A stretch of 64,000 nucleotides of DNA from Golubevia sp. BC0850 (lineage: Eukaryota > Basidiomycota > Exobasidiomycetes > Golubeviales > Golubeviaceae), in the NCBI GenBank assembly GCA_012976225.1, contig JAAVVG010000004.1, forward strand, positions 1 through 64,000, in the 5' to 3' direction. Below, piece after piece: positions 45,682-58,900 of this stretch. The first letter of the stretch is position 1. The number at the start of each line of letters is the position of its first letter. The notes under the pieces were generated by a model that saw only the letters and a list, made by a program, of their open reading frames with translations, was not told the origin of the DNA and did no database searches. The position numbers and the translations under genes were made by a program.

Positions 45682-48600
45682 ATGTTTCCTACCTGTAGTG
45701 ACGATGCCTCTTTTGTCAGTGTTGCTTTGTGATCTATATACTTGTGAAGCACACGCCGAGCGTGCTGCGAAACGAACTTCATCTTTCGAAGAACTGACAG
45801 AAGAAACCTTCGTTCATTCTTTCTTTCCAGGGGCCCGTCTCCAACTGCAGAACTTTTGATTTCACAGTCACTTTCGAAAACTCTGTATCTCTCATCATAA
45901 ACGTTGTAGCTCTCTTGCTCTTCTCAGGGAGACTTTTTCAACTTCATCTGCAGCATGATAAGAGGACAAGCAAGGTGCAGCCACTCAGCAAGGTCAGAGC
46001 AATTCTCTACTTCATCGACATCATCCTCAGCATTATCAATCTCAGCGTAGTAGCAAGTGATCAGAGTAATCTGAAAGAAGTTCTTCAAAGTCGTCAAATC
46101 ATTGCAGTGCTTTCTCTCGACTTGGTGGTTTCGGTGAGTCAGTTTCCCGGCGATTTCATGAAGTTCGAGAAACACTGACACTTCTTCCACTTTTGTTCTT
46201 CCAGATTGCCGTCTTACCTTTATCTTTTTTGGAGAGAGCAAAAAGGGAAGGAGGAGGTTCCTTTATTCCACTCTGGCTCTTCGGAACGATTCTATGGGAG
46301 ACAACAAGGGCGCGCACCTTTTCTACTGTTTTAGACCTCGCTCATACTCCTTTCTATGGCTTCTTCATCGCTTCTTTAGGGCTCAAGGGTGCTGTACTTG
46401 CCTTGGAAAACGTCAATGGTGTCAAGGTGAGTATCGAGCCTGGTCCAAGGCAGGAGGTTGTTCAATTCAGAGAGCTCAATTCTCCTCACCCTTTCAAATT
46501 TACAGATCGACTCTACCAGAGAATCGAGAGCCAGCTTCTTTTCCAGAATCTTCTTCTTCTGGTTGTTTCCGATGCTCCTCGATGGACAACGGTCGCCTCT
46601 GGAGCTCAATCATTTGGAGTCACTCCAACCAGACTTCAAGTCAATTATCCTCTACAACAAATTCGCTAGTGCTATGAGCCCTTCATCTGGAACCGACAAA
46701 CAGCAGAAGTCTCAAACCGTGATCTCTGCTATTCCAGAATCTCCCACCGTTTCTCTTCAAGCTCCGTCTCGTCATATCCTTCTCTCTGCCATCGTCGCTT
46801 TTCCTTCAGCTTTCTTGGCCCCCATCCTCTGGACTCTGGTCCTCTTAGGTGGAAACCTTGGACTCCCTTTCCTGGTTTCAAGAATAATTGAGTTCTCTCA
46901 GAGCTACAGCTCTGCAGATCTAGCCGATGATCCTGTCCGGGAAGGCTGGGGATTGGTTGGTGCTACAGCTCTTCTGTTTCTCGTGATCGCTGTATCGACC
47001 GGGCAGGTAAGATCTAGGTTCTCATTATCTCGGTTTACCCAAGTACGAGAAACTGACCCTCTACTTCTCAATCTCTTCTCACAAACAGTCACAGTGGTCG
47101 ATTTCGAAGTCAGAGATCAAAGTTAGAGGTGCTCTGGTCACAGCCACCTACGAGAAAAGTTTACTCCTGGATCTCGTCTCAGCCGGACGTAATGGAGGTA
47201 TCTCTGCAGCTAACTTGATGAGCATCGACGTCGAACGAGTTGTCGCAATGTTTGCGACCATCTATACTCTAGCTTCTGGAATCATCACAATCGGAATAGG
47301 ATCCTACCTTCTCTACAGAGAACTAGGGACAGTCTTTCTAGCACCGCTCATTACGATCGTTCTAAGTCTCTTCGCAACACCTCCACTCTCCAAAGGCCTG
47401 GGAAAGCTTCAAAAAGACTGGTCAAAGAAAACGGATGCCAGAGTAAGCCTCGTTCAAAGCGCCATCGCTAGCATGAAGGCATTGAAGTTTAGCGCTTTGG
47501 AAAAGGTCATCTCTGAAAAGCTTGTTCAGGCTAGAGAAGAAGAATGGTCTTCCCAAAAGCTGGTCTCCTATCGCATTGCTCTAATTCTAGTTCAAACCGG
47601 CACCGTCACAGAGGGTTTAGCTCTTATCACCTTTTCCTTTCTTGCCTACCTGAGTCCAGCTCGCTTTACTGTTCAATCTACATTTGGTGAGTGCCCCTCT
47701 TTTTTCTCTGAACGAAGAGACGGAAAATTGACGCGTCATCTTCGAAACCCTCAACAGCTTCTCTTACGATTTTGCTCCTCGTACAAGGACCACTAGGTAC
47801 GATTGGACAGCAATACGCAAGACTTTCAGTCGCTTTCAGTTCTCTTCGTCGTATTCAAGACTTCCTTCAAGCCCCTACTCTCGAACTTACCGCTTCTCAT
47901 CCTGTCGACAAGTCATCTGGTTCTTTTGCAGCTGTCTTTGAGAACGCTACGATTTCCTGGAAGGAGGAAGAACCCGTCTTGAAGAACATCAACTTCAAGC
48001 TCCAAGCTGGAAAGCTCACTCTGGTGACAGGAAACCTCGCCAGCGGGAAATCAACTCTTCTGAACTCCCTTCTTGGGGAGACCTTAATCGTCAATGGAAG
48101 ATGCGACCTGAACATGACCAAAAGTCCAATAGCTTACGTTGCTCAAGATGTTTGGCTTCAAGACGGTAGTTCTATCAAGGAAAACATTCTGTTCTTCTCT
48201 GAATACGACCAAACTTGGTACGAGAGAGTCCTATCAGCCGTTTCTCTCTCTCAAGACATGACAGAGCTTGAAGCTGGAGATCAAACGGTGAGTTCCCCGT
48301 CTCATCATTGTGATGTTCTCTTGGCTTTTCCTGACTTCCACTCCGAGTCTCTCAAACTTCTCAGTTGATATCATCTCTCTCTGGCGGACAGAGGTCAAGG
48401 GTCTCCCTAGCAAGAGCAGTCTATCAAAATGTGGACCACTACGTTCTCGACGATCCACTCTCAGCTGTTGATGCGACCACAGCTTCTTCGATCTGGTCCA
48501 GTCTATTCGTAGGAGAGGATGCACTCCTCAGAGGCAAGACCGTGATCATGTCTACCAACTCTAGTTTGTGGCTTCAAGAGGCTGATTCTGTGGTCAGGCT

Positions 48601-50948
48601 AGGAGATGGTACGGTCTTGGAACACGGGAGATTCTCAGAGCTCTCTTCGCAAGGAAAACGAGCTCTGACTGAGACTACCTCGACCGTCTCAAGCGTACCC
48701 TCTCCTAAAGCTGCTCGAGTGGATTCAAAGAAGACAGCTCCCATCCCAAAGAAGAGTGAGGATCCTTCTGGTACGATCTCTTGGGACGTCTACTGGGCGT
48801 GGTTGAAAGCAGCTGGTCCCATCACCTTCATCTTCACCTTCTTCGTAGCTCTATTCCGCCAGGGAGTCAATGGTTCTATTCTCATCGTCATCCAAGCTTG
48901 GGCTAGTCGAAACGAACAGACTCTCAACTTCAGGAGAGATGGATTTTTCTCCGGTGTTCTAGTTCTGACACTTTCAGGTGGAGCTCTACTTTACTTACTC
49001 TCCTGGCTAGCCATGATCCCTTTGGCCGGAAACGCTGGAAGAAAACTTCACAAGGCCCAGCTCGAGGGAGTTTTCAGCACATCCGTGCAGTTCTTCGACG
49101 CTGCTTCGTCTGGACATACGATCGCTCGGTTCAGTCAAGACTTGTTCATTCTCGATTGGGATCTTCCTGCCACAATTATCACTGGAGTAAGTCCTTTCAA
49201 TCGATCTTGACAACTGCCCTCTGCTTTCGATCAATACTGACAGTCTCTCCAATCCACTGCAGACCAGTAACACCGGCGGTCTTCTGAAAGCCATCGTGTT
49301 AATGTGTCTTCCAGCACCCTACTTGATTCTAGTATTTCTAGTCATTTCAATTCCTTATGTAATCATTCAGAAGTGGTATCGCCCCTCTTCAAGAGCTTTG
49401 CGCCGCATGGAACTAGAACAAAAAGCGCCTCGTGAGTCCCTGCCATTCATTCCAAAGACCCCATCCCAGGAAAAGATGGTGATCTGACTGGTTGCTTACT
49501 CTCCTATCCTCTCAGTCTACAAACTCTTTGGAGAGACGACGTGTGCTTCCGGTCTGGCTACGATTCGAGCGCTGAAGAGAGAAAGATTCTTCAGTTCGTT
49601 GAATCAAAGACTCGTCGACTCGTCTCAGAAGCCTTACTTCTATCTCTTTGCTGTCCGACGTTGGCTTCAAACGTGGCTCAACCTCCTGGCTCTTTTCATC
49701 AACGTCTCCCTCGTAGCAATCATTGTGGCTCTTCGTCAGTCTCAAGCAGGTCTCATCGGAGCCGGTCTTGTGATGGCGATCAGGCTTTCTGCTTCAATGA
49801 ATCAAGTGAGTGACCCGTCAAATCGATTTACCAAGCCCCTAGCTGACGCTCGTTCTCCTTTCTACCAGGTCCTTCAAGCTTACACGGAATTGGAACTGGC
49901 AGTTGTAGCAGTCGAGAGAATCAAAGCTCTCGCCGACTTGCCTCCCGAAGAAAGCAAAGACTCAAACCGCTCTGTGATCAAGCCAGAAGAAGTACAAGGG
50001 GAGATCGAGTTCTCCAACGTGACAGTTTCCTACGGCTCAGATCTTTCTCCTGCGATCCGAAACATCAACTTCAAGCTCCAAAAAGGATCCAAGACTGGAA
50101 TCATTGGTAGAACCGGGGGAGGTAAATCCACGATTCTTTTAAGTCTTTTCCGTATGCTCGAGGCTGGAGAAGGTTCGATAAAGATCGACGGTCAAGACAT
50201 CAACTGCATCCAAGCGCGTTCTCTTCGTAACGCCATGACAATCATTCCTCAATCACCTCGTCAGTTCCGATCGGCTCCAGAAAATGGAGAGAAGCTTGAG
50301 ATCCATCATAATTCTGATTCTTCTTTCACCCTCGTTCTGCAGTCATACTAGCGGATTCTGTCCGTGGTAACCTCGACCCGGAGGATTTGTCTTCGGAGAA
50401 CGACCTCTGGAATGCTCTCAAGCTTACCCAAGTGAGTTCTAGAACTTGTCGATTTCCTCCAATCCATCTGGTTGACCCAACTGTCTCATCTCAGCTCTCC
50501 GAATTCGTCAAATCTCTACCTGAACAACTGGAGACACAATTCTTAGGAAAAGATGTGGTTCTGACTCCAGGTCGTCGTCAACTCCTGTCTCTTGCCAGAG
50601 CCATCTTGAGAAAGAGGAAGATCGTGTTATTAGATGAATCCAGCTCCTCCTTCGACGAATTCACTGATCAAACCATGCAGAAACTCATGGTGAGTTTTAG
50701 AACCCTCTTTTCGAGTTCACAGAGCTTTGTCTGATTCATGCCTCATCTCCTTTCTCCCTATCCAGAACGAATGCTTCAAGGATTGTACTGTCGTAGCAGT
50801 AGCTCACAAGATTTCGACAGTCTTGGGCCTCGATAGAATTCTCGTCATTTCAGCAGGAGAAGTGATCGAAGATGGATCTCCTGCGGAACTTCTTTCAAAC
50901 CCAACCAGTTGCTTTAGAACTTTAGCGTCCGATCAAAACTTGATTTGA
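45682..50948 (+). CDS. ABCC (MRP/cadmium-factor type) ABC transporter
   Basis: A full-length ABC exporter of about 1441 residues from 13 exons: 45682-45714, 45831-46133, 46205-46426, 46506-47006, 47089-47686, 47758-48287, 48365-49186, 49263-49431, 49516-49805, 49869-50259, 50343-50431, 50495-50689 and 50766-50948. The N-terminus reads MFPTCSDDASFGPVSNCRTF across the first intron, typical of fungal ABCC proteins. A TMD0-like segment, TMD1, NBD1, TMD2 and NBD2 follow. NBD1 has GNLASGKST (about 644-652), LSGGQ (734) and LDDPLSAVD. NBD2 has GRTGGGKST (1236-1244), LLDESSSSFD (near 1361) and a His switch in AVAHKI (1395), but its signature reads LTPGRRQ (1339-1345) instead of LSxGxxQ. Such pumps export glutathione conjugates, toxins or metabolites at the vacuolar or plasma membrane. 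Introns 1 and 10 use GTCAGT donors. The substrate is unknown. Confidence 0.92.
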
Positions 50949-51264
50949 GCGTTGGGACGAAAGGGATCTGATTCAAGATTTTCTCAATCTCAACTGCTCT
51001 CTCGTCCCCCTCGTCTCTCATCATGAATTCCCAAAGAAATCTGTTCCTATTCCGCTTCTCGAGTCTCGTTTCTCTGTTCCCTCTTTCCACTTTTTTTCTG
51101 CCTTCGACGTACCTCTCAGTATCCCAAAAGTTGTTTCAAAAAACAAACCTCTCTCAGAACCCAATCCAGATTCTATTCTCTTCAGCCTTGTCGAACATTC
51201 CGCTCACAGCAGATCTCTGAATGTAACGTTTGAAAAGTTGTATTTCTTCGAGTCTATAAAATCT
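50949..51264. other. Intergenic between convergent genes
   Basis: 3' flanks of the ABC transporter and GPI11; the plus frame 51023-51220 is composition-driven. No gene seen. Confidence 0.45.
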
Positions 51265-52724
51265 TCACCAGCCACCTACGAACCCAATTGCAGCTACTAC
51301 ATTAGCGACTGTTAGACCCACTACTGATCCCAAGATCGGCGGGACGGGGAAGTCCTGTGAAATGGGAAGAGGTGGCCCTCACAGGGTCAGGACAAGAAAG
51401 GATATTAAGGCTGAGAGAGGTTCTGAGGTTCCTTAATCAGGGACAAGAGGGGATCCTTCGAAGAATCAAAACTCACCTGCCACGGCCTTCCCCAATCCAA
51501 AGCCATTCCAGCGTTTCCAATCCAAGCACCTGAGAAAGCGCCAACTACTTGGATGAGTGGAATAGCGTCTGTAGCGTCCAATGGACTGTTAAAAGTGAAC
51601 AATCAAAGAAAGGGGTCAGCATCTCTTGACGAACTAGAAGAACTCTGATAAGGCCTTCACGACCATCTCTATCTCACCTTCCTCTAGCAAACACTCTAAG
51701 CCAACCCTCTTCATCTTGATCCTCTTTCTTCGATTCTTCTTTTGCGTCTGTGGTAGCGGAAGTAGACGGGGTCACTGCAGTAGCTTTCTCCAACCAATCT
51801 GGTAAACTTGGTAAACCGTAGAGATGAATTGGAAGGAATAAAGCGATGAGACTTAGATGGATTGAGAGTAGGAGTGATTGGCTGGAGGTGGTTGAATAGG
51901 GAGAACCTAGTAGAAAGATGAAGAATGACAAGTTGGGGATAGCTAAAGGCATGGAGAGAGAAGTTAGAGTGATTTGCTGCAGAGAGGGAATGAGAAGGCG
52001 GGGAAGGATCAGGATGGAGTAGGACTGCAAGCTTCGATCCCAGCTTTTTGAATCGTATATGATTCAAATTCGAAATCTTGAGAAGCAGGCTGATGCTCTG
52101 AAAGAGAAGGGAACCACCTGTAGGACAAGGGCTTCTCTTCTCCCTAATCACCTCAAAGGCAACCCTCCTTCATGACACACATTCTCAGGAAACTAATAGT
52201 CTACTATTACTCACCTCTAGCATCTCACCTCTACTTCTCTTGCCAAACTTTCTCAAACCTTCTCTATCACCTCTTCTCATGAAAGCATCTCTAGTGATCC
52301 AACCTTTGAAAGCAGCCGTCCACCAAGCTTGAACCAAACAAGTTCCCTGTAATCCAAGCCACATTTTACTAGTGACTGAACCTAGTTCACCGTTCAACAG
52401 ATGTTGAATCCCATGAATAGGACCTTGAGAGGACAAAGTCTGATTAGAAGCGATAGGATTGTTCGGAATTGGAGAGAAGATTGAAAGCGATTTTGGTAGA
52501 GAAGGTAAAGGTAATGAAGGTAGAGAATGAAGAATTCCTTGAGGTAAAATTAAGATGCAGATGATTAGAAGGATTGGTTGAAGGATTAGGAAAAGTAAAA
52601 GTTGGAGAGAATGAGAAGTTGAGGAAAGTGGTTTGCCTACGGCATTCAGTTTGGCTTTGGAAGTTCTGGAAGAGGAAGTGGAAGACATGGAATTCACAAC
52701 TGATTGAGATTTCTTTTTGGCCAT
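51265..52724 (-). CDS. GPI11: GPI ethanolamine-phosphate transferase subunit, Gpi11/PIG-F
   Basis: ER membrane stabiliser of the GPI ethanolamine-phosphate transferases that act late in GPI-anchor assembly. Exons 52724-52215, 51976-51678, 51585-51477 and 51354-51265 encode about 335 residues. The protein has several hydrophobic helices (LLLFLILQPILLIICILIL, PNLSFFIFLLGSP, LLLSIHLSLIALFLPIHLYG). The hallmark near the end is FSGAWIGNAGMALDWGRPWQ followed across an intron by DFPVPPILGSVVG, matching the PIG-F GAW-x-G-x-x-x-x-LDWDRPWQ-x-(W/F)P motif. The N-terminal 35 residues are basic and Ser-rich. The start codon is the first ATG and lies 172 bases from the divergent F-box-like gene. Confidence 0.87.
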
Positions 52725-52896
52725 CTTTGGAGCACGTTTGATAGACTCGTGGATTGGTCGAAAGAGGCAACGATGATGGGTTCGCTATCATCAAAGTTGA
52801 TGTTTTGCTTCCCCTCCATCACTTTTTGAGTCTTTGGCTTCCCTCTTCTTTGATCCTTTTAAAAATCACGCTGAGTCGTCAAATTAGAATCTCAAG

Positions 52897-55515
52897 ATGA
52901 ACAGCAACGAGAACGCAAAGGCCGACAAAGCAAGACATCTGATGATCGATCCACTTCTATGTTTACCTCCAGAGATGGTCTCTCAGCTCCTCTCTTTCCT
53001 CTCACCTTCGGCGGTCGCAAGATCCAGTGCAGTCAGTAGGAGAATGGAGAGCTTCAATAAATTCAAACCCGACCCTCCGTCAAGAGATCGACTTATCAAG
53101 CTTCGGTCTAGGAAGCAGACCGAATCAAATCACTCGACATCTATCTAACACGGTTGTCAGATCTGGCTTTCAATAGAGTTCTTAAAGTCACTCTTGGCCT
53201 ATCATCTTTCTGGTCATTTCTTCATGCTGCTTCTCTTATCGATGGAATTTGGTGGAACTCAGATCTAGAACGGCTGGTTGATGTCCTTCTGAGATCCAAG
53301 GACACAACCCAAGAACTCCAATTGAAGATAGATGAAGAGACGACGAAGGATTCCTATGGTTTACTGCCCCTCTTCCTGTATAAACTCAAATGGTTTAAAA
53401 AGCTGAGGATCGTCAAAGGTCAAACCCCATTAGCATTCCGTCTTAAAGGGGAAAGTGTTGAAGGAATCAAGAGCTTTGAGATGGAGTCCCTGCACGAAGA
53501 GATTCATCCCGGAAGCATTCTTCCAGGGGCCGCGGTCGCAATGAGGAGAGCAAGGAAGTTCTTAGGAACGGTTTAACAGACACACAAATGATGCGGACAT
53601 CTGAAGGCTCATTTCACTCAGAGAGTCGTAAGTTGTGGAACGAACTCCGTCATTCCAGGTTCACTCTTCGCACTCTTGATCTGGCTTAGAACTAGAGCAA
53701 GATCCGGAAAGGGTCTGGACATTCTCCTTCAGTTGTCCGAATCTCATTTCTCTTAAATTTTACATGGTTTGCAATGAAGTGGACCAAGAGGGAGAAGAAG
53801 TTTTGACAGCGTTTGAGATGCCTGAGGGGTTGATTCAAGGAGATGGCCTTCAAAAACTTCATCTGATGGTGACAGGATGCCAACTACTTTGGGAAGGCAT
53901 GGGTAAATTTTTAAGAAACAAATTGGTGGATTTATCGATAGCAGGTATAGGCTTCGGTGAAGGAACGCCGCCTTTACCCATCTCAGGAATCTCTTTCTTC
54001 TCGATGATTAGCAATTCCAACAAGACGCTCAAGCACATAGATTTAGAGAGCTTTCAACCTGAAGGAGAGATTCCATCAGATACAGGAATTGACTGATCTT
54101 TTCCTAACCTCGAGCATCTTACTCTCAACTCAGTGAACTCAATTATTCATCGATTCTTCTCAGTAATCGACTGCTCTCGACTCAAAGTACTTGAGGAGAG
54201 TTCTAGAAAGTGTAACCATCTTTGTTCTTTCATTGTAGGACATCTAATAGAGATCTACTGTTGTAGTGAGATTCGATTTGGACCTAGTCGATTCAAGCAT
54301 TCAAGTGGTCTCTCTCCTCTCCTTTCCTTTCCATAAGTTCAGGTCCGATTCCATTTCTTTGCCCATCATCCAATTCTTCCTTTGGCTCGCTCCGTCGAAT
54401 CCGAGGAGTCACCATTACTAGTAGTGCCAGTCACACGCCATGAGATCAGTGAAAGTTGGGACGTCAAGCTGCAAGCCCTGGAGTGGAGAGGCACGAAAGG
54501 TAGACTATGCTTCAGCGCGGCTCTCCTGAAGATATTGGAAGAAACTAAGTGGGTGCATCTGGAGAGCTCAGAAATGGGAGGAAACTTCGCGCTGATTCTT
54601 CTGTTTTCTGCTCACGATTTGACAGAGGTCGAACTTTCCGGATCTCTTTCTAAGGCGCACAAAATGTTTCCAATGAGACTTCCTAACCTTCGTCGACTCT
54701 CCTTGGAATCCACCCCCTCGATGGACGGGGACACCTCCATCTTCTGGCAGAACCTTCACTCTCCTCAGCTCGAGATCCTCTCATTGAGGACTTTCAATAC
54801 TCTATCGCTTCAATCCTACGAAGGCGGCATTCGGTTGGTCGAGTTCAAGTTCAACAAGCAAGCTCGAAGACGGATTCTACGAAGACAATGGAGTTACTGA
54901 CAATCAGGTGGCTGCTATTCTCAAGACTATGAAGAGTTGGAACAAGCTTGAAATTCTCAAGGTGGAGATGTCTCAAGACTGCGTTTCTGACGATCTTCAT
55001 AAGAGATTTTGGACTCAACTCATCTACGGATTAACTCCACTTTCTTCTCAGAGACTTCGAGGATCCACAACCGACTCGATCATTCTTCCAAGCCTCTCTC
55101 TACTCCAGTTGGGGATGCAAGATGAATACTATGACGGAGACGGAGAGCTTCAAAATTGTCCCAACACAGCCTCAGCTCTGGTCGCTTTCATTAGCGCAAG
55201 AGCTGTAGCATTCGAAGGTCAAGGGAGACTCTCCATTATGGAAGCAGCCAATGGATTCTTTCGCTGTGCTCCATCTCCCAATCTCTTTTCGGGATCGAAA
55301 GCAAGTCTAGGAATCAAATTATTCTCAGGACAGTTCGAGTCTACCCTGAACTTACCGTTGACGACGACTCAGTCGAGTGGTTGAGAGAGAACATGTCGAA
55401 TGAGTCGGACTTCTCCTTTGCGGAGACCTTTAAGTTGGTGGAAGAAGATGTAGAGGAGACCCAGGGAGGTTCTGATGCTGGATTCTTGATTTCAGATGAC
55501 AATGAGGTGGGATGA
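52897..55515 (+). pseudogene. Decayed F-box/LRR-like protein gene, relative of 26026-27765
   Basis: The first open segment begins MNSNENAKADKARHLMIDP and carries an F-box-like LPPEMVSQLLSFLSPSAVAR. Later segments are leucine-rich (LFLYKLKWFKKLRIVKG, LQKLHLMVTGCQLLWEGM, LPNLRRLSLESTPSMDG). The end shares KRFWTQLIYGLTP, SIILPSLSLLQLG and an ETFKLVEEDVEE tail with the copy near 27 kb. The frame changes repeatedly (near 53100, 53576-53764, 54096-54380, 54900 and 55320) and in-frame stops remain that normal introns do not remove. I read it as a pseudogene; a heavily spliced functional gene cannot be excluded. It is not a tandem copy: about 25 kb separates it from its relative. Confidence 0.55.
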
Positions 55516-55935
55516 AGGTAGAGGAGAGCTTGGGAGAAAGATGGCTTATGGCTTGTCGCTTTCGTTTTGTGACCTCTCCTTTCATTCTTAAAATCGCTGC
55601 ACTATATGAAACTCGTTTTTGGAACCAATTAGAATACTTTTCAAAATGATTAAAATGATTGAGCGCTCCTCTTAAAATCTTATGGTGCACCTGATTCGAC
55701 GCGCTATGGAACTTGTTAGGTGCTTGAAGACAACAACACCACACTCGAATTCAACCAAATACAGCACGACTTCCAGTCTTCTCAAGGAAGTAATCAATAT
55801 CAAGTCTGAAAGATTCTAGAGAACTCGTGATTGGGCGTCAAGGAAGCTGAAGAGTAAGCAAGGCTCAGCAAGTTCAGATTGGCCAAGTCAGTCACCCATC
55901 TTCGATTCAATTCGTGGATAGATTAAGTGAAGGGA
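55516..55935. other. Intergenic, no gene seen
   Basis: AT-richer than the flanks, with a doubled AAAATGATT near 55640. It is the upstream flank of the kinesin gene. Confidence 0.4.
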
Positions 55936-58900
55936 ATGGCCGAGTCTTCTATTACAGTCGCTGGTGAGTTGAAAATTTGAAAGTAAAGTGGTTAGTACAG
56001 AAGGAGAGGGCAGTTGGATGAGTTTGTTGGGTTTAGGTGGTGGAGAGGAAGGGACGGCCCAATCAAACATGACTACCTTCCTGCCTCTCTCGTTGTAAAC
56101 GTCCTCTGAAGAGTGAAACTCCAGTAATTTGGACCTATTGGAACAGGTTATAAGAGCCCGCCGAACTCGAGAGCTTTCCCTGATCCAGCCCACTCATCCT
56201 TTCCTCCCTTGCTCTTCCACCGTTCTCCGTCTTTCCTCCACTCAACAGTAAGAATCCGACCATTCTCGCCAGAAGAAACTCTCAAACTAGCTCCAACTGA
56301 TATTCCAGCTCCATTTTTAGGTGATGGTGGTCTGGGAGTCTCGCCTCTGAAGCAAGAGCAACCTCGAAGGGCAGGCGGTGGTGGTTACCTCAAATCAATC
56401 CTCAACGCAGTAGACGAGAAAGTCTTGATCTTTGATCCTCCTTCTTCAAATCCTCTTCAAAGACTCTATACTGGTGGAAGTGGGAGTGGTGGGGGATCTG
56501 GAGCAAAGAAGGCTAGAGATGTCAGATATGCTTTCGATAGAGTCTTGGGTCCTGAGACTACGCAGGAGGAGGTCTTTGAGGAAACTACAAAGAAACTGTT
56601 AGATGGTGTTATGAAGGGCTGGAATGCTAGTGTCTTTGCTTATGGAGTGAGTAGAATAAAAGATGGGAGACGAGCTAAAGGAAAGGAATTAGAGGCTGGG
56701 AGGTTGTGAGAGCCTTGCTTGACACAACAGCTCTTGCAATCAAACTGTCAAACTCTCAAACTGTAAATAGCAGGAAAGAGATGATCACTTCATTAAGGCA
56801 GAGCTTCAGGTTGGAAATTGAAGCATGCAAGCTAATCCTCGCTCTCACTCTCCTATCCTTCCTTCAGGCAACAGGCTGTGGGAAAACACATACCATCTCT
56901 GGATCCCCAGAAGATCCTGGAGTCATCTTCTTGACTATGAGAGAGCTGTTCGCCAGAATCGACGAACAATCCTCGGAGTCGGAGTTCGCAGTCTCCCTCA
57001 GCTATCTAGAAATCTACAACGAATCGATTCGAGATCTTCTCTCCGTCGTCCCAACCCCAGCTGGCCAGGGTCTGCTACTGAGGGAAGACGCTGCTAGCAA
57101 GATGAGCGTGGTTGGAATCACCGAGCATCAGCCGAGAAATGCCGAGGAGGTCTTGACGATGATCACAGAGGGAAACAGGAGAAGAACGATGTCTCCAACT
57201 GAGGCCAACGCCGTCTCTTCAAGATCTCATGCTGTCCTCCAGATCAACGTCACTCAGGCTCCAAGAACTGCCGGAATCACAGAAGAGAGAACCTCTGCCA
57301 GTCTCAACATCATCGACTTGGCTGGTTCTGAAAGAGCAAGTGCTACCCGAAACAACGGAGCTAGAATGAAGGAAGGTGCCAACATCAACAAATCTCTTCT
57401 AGCCCTCGGAAACTGCATCAACGCTCTATGTCAGCCGGGAATGGTCGGAGCCAGAGGAAAACACGTTCCTTATAGGAATTCCAAGCTTACTAGGCTTCTC
57501 AAGTTCTCTTTGGGAGGAAACTGCAAGACCGTCATGATCGTCTGCGTTTCTCCTTCTTCAGCTCACTACGACGAAACTCACAATACCTTAAAGTACGCAA
57601 ACCAAGCCAAGAACATCAGAACCAAGGTCACGAGAAACATGATGAACGTCGATAGACATGTCGCTCAATACGTTCAAGCTATCCACGAGCTCAAGGAGGA
57701 GGTCGCCGAGCTGAAGGGAAAGCTGGCTGACAGAGGAGTCATGGAGCATGCTAGAGAGAAGAGACGGAGGGAAGAGCTGGAAAAGGAAGTGGAAGAAGCA
57801 AAGAAGAGAATGAGGGAGCATACAGTTAACGTCAAGGAAGTCGTCTCTCAGAAGGCTCCAAGTGAGGCGCTCTTACTGGGCGCTGAGGCCAGGCTAGAAC
57901 CTATGAGATCGAGGATCAAGGAATTAGAAAGTCAGCTATCAAAGCATCAAGATGGTACGAAACCTGCAGATCTTCAGACGGAACTCAACATCCTCAAGAC
58001 TCTCACGGAGAAGGACGAGGCTATCGTAGCCGATTCTCAACTGAGATCCGGTCGAAATGCTCTTCAAAACAGTCTTCAACTGCAGAATGCAATCATCGTA
58101 GCTGCTTCTCAGAACACGAAGTTCAGAGATTCTCCCTCGGACGCTGAAGACTTCTCTGAAGCTGGCAAGAGCTTGGGAGCCCAAGCAGCTTCTGATGTCA
58201 AGATCTTAGGTTCAGCTCTTCTTCACGAAGTCCGTGCCTCCCACTCGGTTGCGCGCTTCGACTCTCTGACTCCAACTGTCTCGGCTCAAGCCTCCAACGT
58301 GAGGGATCTGGTTCACGTCTTGGCTCGGTGCATGGCAGCGATGGGAGAAGCTGCTGGTAGAATGGACCAGGTGGAATCTGAAGGAGTCGCAGAGATCTCT
58401 GCAGGTCTGAAAGCAGTCGCAAGTGCCAACGAGGAGGTGTTCCAAGGCATCATCAGACGGAACGGAGCTTCTTCGCTCTCTAGCGCCCAGCAAGTACTCG
58501 CCCCTGCCAGAGCTTCCAACTCCAATATCAGCCACTCTTCCAGCTCGGCGCTACGCGGTCCTCTCAATTCTTTGGCTCAAGCTCCTCCTGCTTCCAACGG
58601 TACGATGGCTCCACCCAGAGCCACACCTAGACTTCGTAGTAGAGCCAGTGTCAGCTCTGTTCGCGGTGTCGGTTCCTCTGGGACGAGTCCACCACCAAGA
58701 AGAGGACGTCCAAGTATCTCTGCGCCTCCAGCAGCCCATGCTTCGACCTCGAGACTATCTCACATAGCAGCCTCTCCTAGGAACAATGTCAGAAGACGGA
58801 GCATCGCCATCAACGGAAATCAATCAGGAGGTGGAACGAACGCTGTCACCAGCGCTGCCAAAGCAAGAGGCTCTCGCAGAATGAGTGGAGCTGGTCTGCC

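Noticed and set aside
55888-56193. Minus-strand frame of 101 codons opposite the kinesin start
   Set aside because: It overlaps the kinesin first exon and first intron on the other strand and has no motif.
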